Assembly (NCBI GenBank): GCA_022759165.1
Contig: JAEMPT010000002.1
Coordinates: forward strand, 1-8,732
From: Thermoprotei archaeon
GTDB taxonomy: Archaea > Thermoproteota > Thermoprotei_A > Sulfolobales > Fervidicoccaceae
DNA: 8,732 nucleotides
Direction: 5' to 3'
Both the position numbers and the translations under genes were made by a program. Shown here piece after piece: positions 5,425 to 8,732 of the stretch. A model generated the notes under the pieces. The model worked only from the letters and a program-made list of their open reading frames with translations, was not told the DNA's origin and did not search any database. The first letter of the stretch is position 1. Each line of letters begins with the position of its first letter.

Positions 5425-5737
5425 TTCATACACCTTAAAACAGTTACGCTTTAAGTTTCGAATAAAAGGATATTAAAATTATTTCCTTTGGAAAGCTTCA
5501 TGAGAACGAAGAGGAAAGTTCAAATATAATTTGGATCTCAAAAACATCTCTAATCTTTGTAACGAGCAAAAACTAATTATCAATAAAAATATGAATGCTG
5601 ATTAAAAATCGAGAAATCATATAGAGAAATTAAGCAAACCTTCAAGATCTCCTGTTTCTGCCTTTTATAAAAAAGGATGAAACTGTAAGTCTGAATAAAA
5701 ATAAATTAATGGGAGTAAGCATCATAGAAAAGAAGGC
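5425..5737. other. AT-rich divergent intergenic region (313 bp)
   Basis: This separates the minus-strand thrC operon from the plus-strand thpR-cca operon. It must hold promoters for both. For the minus strand the best TATA-like stretches are ATTTTAATAT (near 5470-5480) and ACTTAAAG (near 5449-5456). For the plus strand they are TTTATAAAAA (5664-5673) and AAATAAATTA (near 5699-5708). A CCTTTT/AAAAGG palindrome spans 5661-5676. I found no open frame, tRNA or convincing small RNA. Confidence 0.6.
5664..5673 (+). promoter_or_regulatory. Candidate TATA box for thpR-cca operon
   Basis: TTTATAAAAA is a close match to the archaeal TATA consensus, inside a perfect CCTTTT/AAAAGG inverted repeat. Initiation near 5693 would leave a leader of about 45 nt. 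The second candidate near 5699-5708 would give a leader of about 10 nt; the sequence alone does not decide between them. Confidence 0.4.
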
Positions 5738-6310
5738 ATGGTTCAATTGAAGAGAGTTTTCATAGCAATTGAGGTAAAGAGGCCGGAGACGGTGGCAAGA
5801 ATCATAGAGATGGAGAACTCTTTAGAATCCTTGGGTGTCCCGCTGAAGGTAGTTGAGCCGGAGAACCTACATATAACCTTAGCATTTATTGGAGAAATCG
5901 AAGATGACCATGTGGAAACCGTCAAGTCCGCTATAGGAGAAATATCTGGAAAACCAATTATGGCAGAGTTCGTTGGCGTGGGTGCCTTTCCCACTGTTAG
6001 TTCTCCCAGAGTAATATGGGCTGGGGTAAGAAAAGGGTCAGAGGAAATTTCTCAATTGCAGAGAAAAGTCGAACTTCTCCTCAAAACATATAGGATACAT
6101 TTCGAGAAAGAGAGGAACTTCATCCCGCATCTAACGTTGGCTAGGGTGAAAGGGAAAAAGGATCTAGAAAAGCTGAGGGCGTTCATCGAAAAAAACGCTG
6201 AAGCGTATTTTGGAGAGGAATTTTTTGAAGAGGTGAAGCTAAAGGAAAGCATTCTGACGCCCAAAGGTCCGATATATAGGGATCTGTTCGCTCAAAAACT
6301 GCGCGGTTGA
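5738..6310 (+). CDS. thpR: RNA 2',3'-cyclic phosphodiesterase (2'-5' RNA ligase family)
   Basis: A 190-aa, full-length member of the LigT/ThpR (2H phosphoesterase) family. The two catalytic H-x-T-x motifs are intact: HITL at residue 45 and HLTL at residue 131, each at the end of a beta strand as expected. The opening strand KRVFIAIEV and the GVGAFP and PRVIWAGV segments are also typical. Known: these enzymes open 2',3'-cyclic phosphate RNA ends to 2'-phosphates and can ligate tRNA half molecules in vitro through a 2'-5' bond; the in vivo role is unsettled. The start is ATG 5738 with only a poor ribosome site (AAGG directly adjacent); a TTG three codons in (5747), after AAGG at 10-nt spacing, is an alternative. 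The stop lies 7 nt before cca, so the two are probably co-expressed in tRNA end maintenance. Confidence 0.92.
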   Translation: MVQLKRVFIAIEVKRPETVARIIEMENSLESLGVPLKVVEPENLHITLAFIGEIEDDHVETVKSAIGEISGKPIMAEFVGVGAFPTVSSPRVIWAGVRKGSEEISQLQRKVELLLKTYRIHFEKERNFIPHLTLARVKGKKDLEKLRAFIEKNAEAYFGEEFFEEVKLKESILTPKGPIYRDLFAQKLRG

Positions 6311-6324
6311 GTCAACTATGACTC
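6309..6324 (+). promoter_or_regulatory. Hairpin enclosing the cca start codon
   Basis: GAGTCA, loop ACTA, TGACTC form a perfect 6-bp inverted repeat. It contains the last two bases of the thpR stop codon and the whole ATG at 6318. It could reduce free initiation on cca and make it depend on ribosomes arriving from thpR, or could indicate that the in-frame ATG at 6327 is used. Confidence 0.35.
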
Positions 6325-7754
6325 TAATGGAGCCAGAAATAAAGATTCTGAAATGGATAAAGCCGAACAGTGAGGACAAAGAAAAAGCTCTCGCTACTTT
6401 CGAAGAAATAAGAAAAAGAATAGAGAAAGCTCTCGCAGGTAGCTTTGGTAGCTATGAAGTAATGCTCGAAGGTAGCATGGCTAAGGATACATGGTTGAAG
6501 AATGATCCCGAAATGGATGTATTCATAGTTTTTAGCGAAGAGCTCAATAAAGAAAGGTTGAAGGAGATCGTAGAGAAGCTATCTGAGACGTTAAAGGATC
6601 TCTCTCCAATGATATCTTTCGCCGAACATCCATACCTTACAATAAAAAAGGATATGTTCAGCATTGATATAGTTCCTGCTATAAAAATGGGGGTCAACCT
6701 AAGGCCTAGAACAGCTGTTGATAGGACGCCGCTGCATACCGAATACGTATTGAAGAATACGGACGAACGCTTGAGAGACGAGATCAGAGTGGCTAAGGCG
6801 TTCATGAAGGGTATAGGAGTTTACGGGGCTGAAATAAAGGTCGGTGGGTTCTCTGGATACTTGGTAGAGCTTCTTGTGATAAAATACGGCGGATTCAGGG
6901 AGCTGCTGGAGGCAACGAAGGATTGGAAGCAACCTGTCTCGATCTCTCTAGAGGGCGATGGGAAAAAATTGAAAGATTTAAGAGAAAGATACCCCAAATC
7001 CTCAATGCTCTTACCGGATCCCGCCGACCCGACGAGAAACGTTTCTGCCGCCTTAACAAGGAAAAAACTGGGAGAATTCGTCTTGGCGTCGTGGCTCTAT
7101 CTCGAACACCCCAGTCTTTATTATTTTTCAAACAAATTGGAAGAGATGTTGGTCAACGAAATAGGAAATTTGCCGTTGGAATTTTATGCCGGCAACGCCG
7201 TTGTGGTGGATATCAAACTTCAATCCCCTATTCATCCCGAAGTATTATGGGGGGAACTTAAGAAGAGCTCCGCCTCAATAAAGAACTTACTAGAGAGACA
7301 TGGATTTGGAGTTATCAGGTGCGATGAGTGGAGCGATGAAAGATCCTGCGCTGCGATAGCCTGCCTCATGGAGGAGAAACTTCTTGGTCCTATGAACTTA
7401 GTTTTAGGCCCTCCATTTCATTTGAGAGAAAACGCAGCTGAATTTATAGAGAAATATCAAAAAGCCCCGATGTCTGGACCGTGGTTGGAAGAAGATGGAA
7501 GGCTCAGATCCCTGACCATACGAAAGAAGCTTTCGCCCGCACAAATTATAGAAGATAGCCTGGACGAAGTTCTGGGAGTTGACCTGAAAAAGGGGAGCGT
7601 GAGGGTATATAGGCTTTCACAGACTGATAGAACTTCGAATTATGAATTACATAGATGGCTGAAGCTGTTTCTCATGGGAAAGCCAAAATGGCTCCTTCCA
7701 TTGTATTTCCAAAGTGCCTTAGGCGAACCCAGGGAAGAGGATCTTTTCTCTTAA
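6318..7754 (+). CDS. cca: CCA tRNA nucleotidyltransferase (archaeal class I)
   Basis: Adds or repairs the 3'-terminal CCA of tRNA using CTP and ATP without a nucleic acid template. The protein is 478 aa, within the usual 440-480 range. The nucleotidyltransferase core begins with EGSMAKDTWLK (Gly52, Ser53). The catalytic acids are Glu65 and Asp67 in PEMDVFIVF, with the third, Asp117, in FSIDIVPA; this matches the E-x-D plus D arrangement of archaeal enzymes. Further family signatures follow: DRTPLHTEYV (135-144), FMKGIGVYG and GGFSGYLVELL (162-186), and DPADPTRNVSAAL (234-246). The C-terminal half carries the tail domain, which holds the tRNA T arm in this family. The start at ATG 6318 has no clear ribosome binding site and lies within a hairpin; ATG 6327 is the alternative. 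It follows thpR by 7 nt and is followed by the kinase gene after 40 nt. Confidence 0.96.
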   Translation: MTLMEPEIKILKWIKPNSEDKEKALATFEEIRKRIEKALAGSFGSYEVMLEGSMAKDTWLKNDPEMDVFIVFSEELNKERLKEIVEKLSETLKDLSPMISFAEHPYLTIKKDMFSIDIVPAIKMGVNLRPRTAVDRTPLHTEYVLKNTDERLRDEIRVAKAFMKGIGVYGAEIKVGGFSGYLVELLVIKYGGFRELLEATKDWKQPVSISLEGDGKKLKDLRERYPKSSMLLPDPADPTRNVSAALTRKKLGEFVLASWLYLEHPSLYYFSNKLEEMLVNEIGNLPLEFYAGNAVVVDIKLQSPIHPEVLWGELKKSSASIKNLLERHGFGVIRCDEWSDERSCAAIACLMEEKLLGPMNLVLGPPFHLRENAAEFIEKYQKAPMSGPWLEEDGRLRSLTIRKKLSPAQIIEDSLDEVLGVDLKKGSVRVYRLSQTDRTSNYELHRWLKLFLMGKPKWLLPLYFQSALGEPREEDLFS

Positions 7755-7781
7755 GCTTTTATCTTATCCCAAAATATTGTG

Positions 7782-7787
7782 AAGGTG
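7782..7787 (+). promoter_or_regulatory. Ribosome binding site pointing to a CTG start at 7795
   Basis: AAGGTG is a strong Shine-Dalgarno sequence, followed by a 7-nt spacer (CTTCGAG) and the in-frame codon CTG at 7795. A TATA-like CTTTTATCT at about 7756-7764 would place initiation near 7788, which would make the site only partly transcribed from that promoter. Read-through from cca would include it fully. Confidence 0.45.
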
Positions 7788-7794
7788 CTTCGAG

Positions 7795-8511
7795 CTGAGC
7801 GTTGGTTGTAAAAAGGAATTACATAGAATTTGTTACCCTACGCATCACATAGAGAATTGCGAAAAAATATGTTGGGATTGCTTTCCTCTTTTAACCTATG
7901 TAGATGAGCTCACTTTCCTTTCGAAGGGAACTGATTCGGTTACATTTTATTTTAAGGAGGGGTTTCTTCTGAAAGTATCCAGGACAGATAGGATGATGGA
8001 GGTTTACCGTGAAGCAATGAGTCTTCGATTAATCGGTTGGAGGAGCCGTTTAAAGATAGTTCCCAAGGTATATTCTAATACACGCTACTGCATTTTGATG
8101 GAGAGGATCCAAGGAAAAACACTGTATGAAGTAGCAAAAGAATCCACGCCCATCGAGCTCAAGAGAAAAATAATTAGTTTAATAGAAGCAGCCATTGAAC
8201 TCGATTCAATTGGGATTATACATGGGGAACTTACACGCGTTGGGGATCACATTATTTTTGAAAATGGAGAGCGTCCAATTTTTATAGATTTCGGAAGCTC
8301 GAAAATTATATCGACTTCTAGCAATATCGCTCAGGTATGCTCTCAGCTTTTCTTTTCGAATAATGCGGTTTCTGTTCTTATAAGAGAAAAGCTTAACATG
8401 ACTGGTGTTAAAAAAGATAGAGTTTTGAATATTCTGAGAAAGTATAAAGTGGCCAAAAAGGAGGGCCTACATGTGAATATAGAGGAATCTTTAATTGAAG
8501 CCTTGGATTGA
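7795..8511 (+). CDS. COG2112-type archaeal Ser/Thr protein kinase, predicted CTG start
   Basis: The frame is open from 7783 to 8511, although the first ATG is at 7993. The upstream part reads ICYPTHHIENCEK, which resembles the N-terminus of the archaeal COG2112 kinase family. Next come the N-lobe motifs: a nucleotide loop LSKGTDSVTFYF and the ATP-anchoring lysine in FLLKVS (Lys60 of 238 aa). Downstream are a hinge-like CILMERIQGKTL, the catalytic-loop equivalent IIHGELTRVGDHII, and IDFGSSK as the DFG metal motif. Starting at 7993 would delete the loop and lysine. No ATG, GTG or TTG exists in frame upstream; CTG 7795 has AAGGTG at 7-nt spacing and is the best start. Alternatives are a frameshift, a sequencing error or a decaying gene. 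The catalytic-loop Asp is replaced by Glu (HGEL), which I recall as common in this family. Its substrate is unknown. Confidence 0.72.
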   Translation: MSVGCKKELHRICYPTHHIENCEKICWDCFPLLTYVDELTFLSKGTDSVTFYFKEGFLLKVSRTDRMMEVYREAMSLRLIGWRSRLKIVPKVYSNTRYCILMERIQGKTLYEVAKESTPIELKRKIISLIEAAIELDSIGIIHGELTRVGDHIIFENGERPIFIDFGSSKIISTSSNIAQVCSQLFFSNNAVSVLIREKLNMTGVKKDRVLNILRKYKVAKKEGLHVNIEESLIEALD

Positions 8512-8517
8512 TTTTTT
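8512..8517 (+). terminator. Poly-T stop after kinase gene
   Basis: TTTTTT follows the TGA stop codon directly. It plausibly ends the thpR-cca-kinase transcript, and its last Ts overlap the left edge of the downstream repeat (TTAT at 8516-8519). Confidence 0.4.
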
Positions 8518-8732
8518 ATAACTGGAAACCTTGCCGTTCACAGCGAGGATTGCGAGGAAGGCGAGAAAAGCTTTTTGCCTCTACTTGGTTAGAAATCTCA
8601 GAGGATGTTCCTCTCTACAGAAGGGAGTTCAAGCATAAACATAGTCCACAGGGTAATGAGCTCTGCGGGATGGCGGAGATGTGAGCCCCCCGCACCAGAA
8701 AATGAGGCTGGAGGCGTAAAGCACCAGCTAAC
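8516..8732 (+). mobile_element. IS200/IS605-derived non-autonomous element (PATE-like), copy 2, cut by window end
   Basis: Same orientation and layout as copy 1 at 28-274. It begins at TTATAACTG. The left hairpin (8529-8548: CCTTGC, loop CGTTCACA, GCGAGG) is fully paired, with different bases from copy 1. The second stem is AGGCGA/TTGCCT (8559-8580). A stretch of more than 40 nt (about 8572-8613) is identical to copy 1, including the GAGGA/TCCTC hairpin at 8601-8613. The middle then diverges, with a 5-nt length difference, before the TnpB-like tail. The element sits only 4 nt after the kinase stop codon. The window ends before the expected right hairpin. Confidence 0.58.
8626..8732 (+). pseudogene. 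TnpB-like C-terminal remnant, partial
   Basis: From 8626 the frame reads SSSINIVHRVM, then a linker, then PPAPENEAGGVKHQLN, parallel to the tail in copy 1 and continuing to the window end. As in copy 1, no DRD-type motif carrying the RuvC aspartate precedes it, and there is no recognisable coding sequence upstream. It is treated as a remnant kept within a non-coding element. Confidence 0.45.

Noticed and set aside
5674..5694. C/D box small RNA in the thpR leader (AGGATGA followed by CTGA)
   Set aside because: The C box deviates from RTGATGA, and no properly spaced partner boxes or terminal stem could be found within 70 nt upstream.
6923..7261. Open frame of 112 codons within cca in another frame
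   Set aside because: It is fully inside cca, is rich in Arg, and shows no family motif. It is a shadow of cca codon usage.
7993..8511. Kinase gene starting at the first ATG (172 aa)
   Set aside because: This start would remove the glycine-rich loop and ATP-binding lysine, which are clearly encoded in the same open frame upstream. There is also no ribosome binding site of comparable quality for it.
28..8732. A composite transposon bounded by the two repeats
   Set aside because: The genes between include housekeeping thrC, thpR and cca in ordinary operons, and no transposase is present. Two independent insertions of a dispersed element explain the repeats better.

Overview
The window looks like a piece of an archaeal chromosome from the TACK group, probably a thermophile. 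The evidence is an archaeal (class I) CCA-adding enzyme, a TrmB-type regulator, a protein with a TackOD1-like metal-binding domain, an archaeal COG2112-type protein kinase, short-leader genes with TATA-like boxes, and GTG, TTG and possibly CTG start codons. I cannot name the genus.

Layout. (1) Positions 28-274 and 8516-8732 hold two same-orientation copies of a roughly 250-bp structured repeat. Its 3' half encodes a decayed C-terminus of a TnpB-like (IS200/IS605 OrfB) protein and ends, in copy 1, in a GC-rich hairpin. I read both as short non-autonomous IS605-derived elements (PATE-like) that may retain a reRNA/omega-RNA-like fold. Copy 2 is cut by the window edge. (2) 333-1470 (+): an unrecognised 125-aa protein overlapping a TrmB-family regulator. 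(3) 1514-1711 (-): a small ribbon-helix-helix regulator, divergent from 1813-2712 (+), which holds an 87-aa unknown protein followed by a stand-alone Cas4-family nuclease with no CRISPR array or other cas gene in view. (4) 2975-4081 (-): a multi-cysteine TackOD1-like protein. (5) 4146-5424 (-): an 81-aa unknown protein followed by a threonine synthase, 1 nt apart. (6) A 313-bp AT-rich divergent promoter region. (7) 5738-8511 (+): RNA 2',3'-cyclic phosphodiesterase (thpR), CCA tRNA nucleotidyltransferase (cca) and a COG2112-type kinase, closely spaced and probably one RNA-metabolism operon.

The most useful observations are these. The kinase reading frame runs about 200 nt upstream of its first ATG and contains the glycine-rich loop and the ATP lysine. 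The only good start in that stretch is a CTG at 7795 behind a strong Shine-Dalgarno sequence. The two terminal repeats are most conserved in a non-coding, foldable segment and not in their TnpB-like coding tail. The Cas4-like gene sits in its own small unit beside a DNA-binding RHH protein. The TackOD1-like protein has lost one expected cysteine and carries an unusual C-terminal alpha/beta domain. No tRNA, rRNA, CRISPR array or replication origin was recognised.
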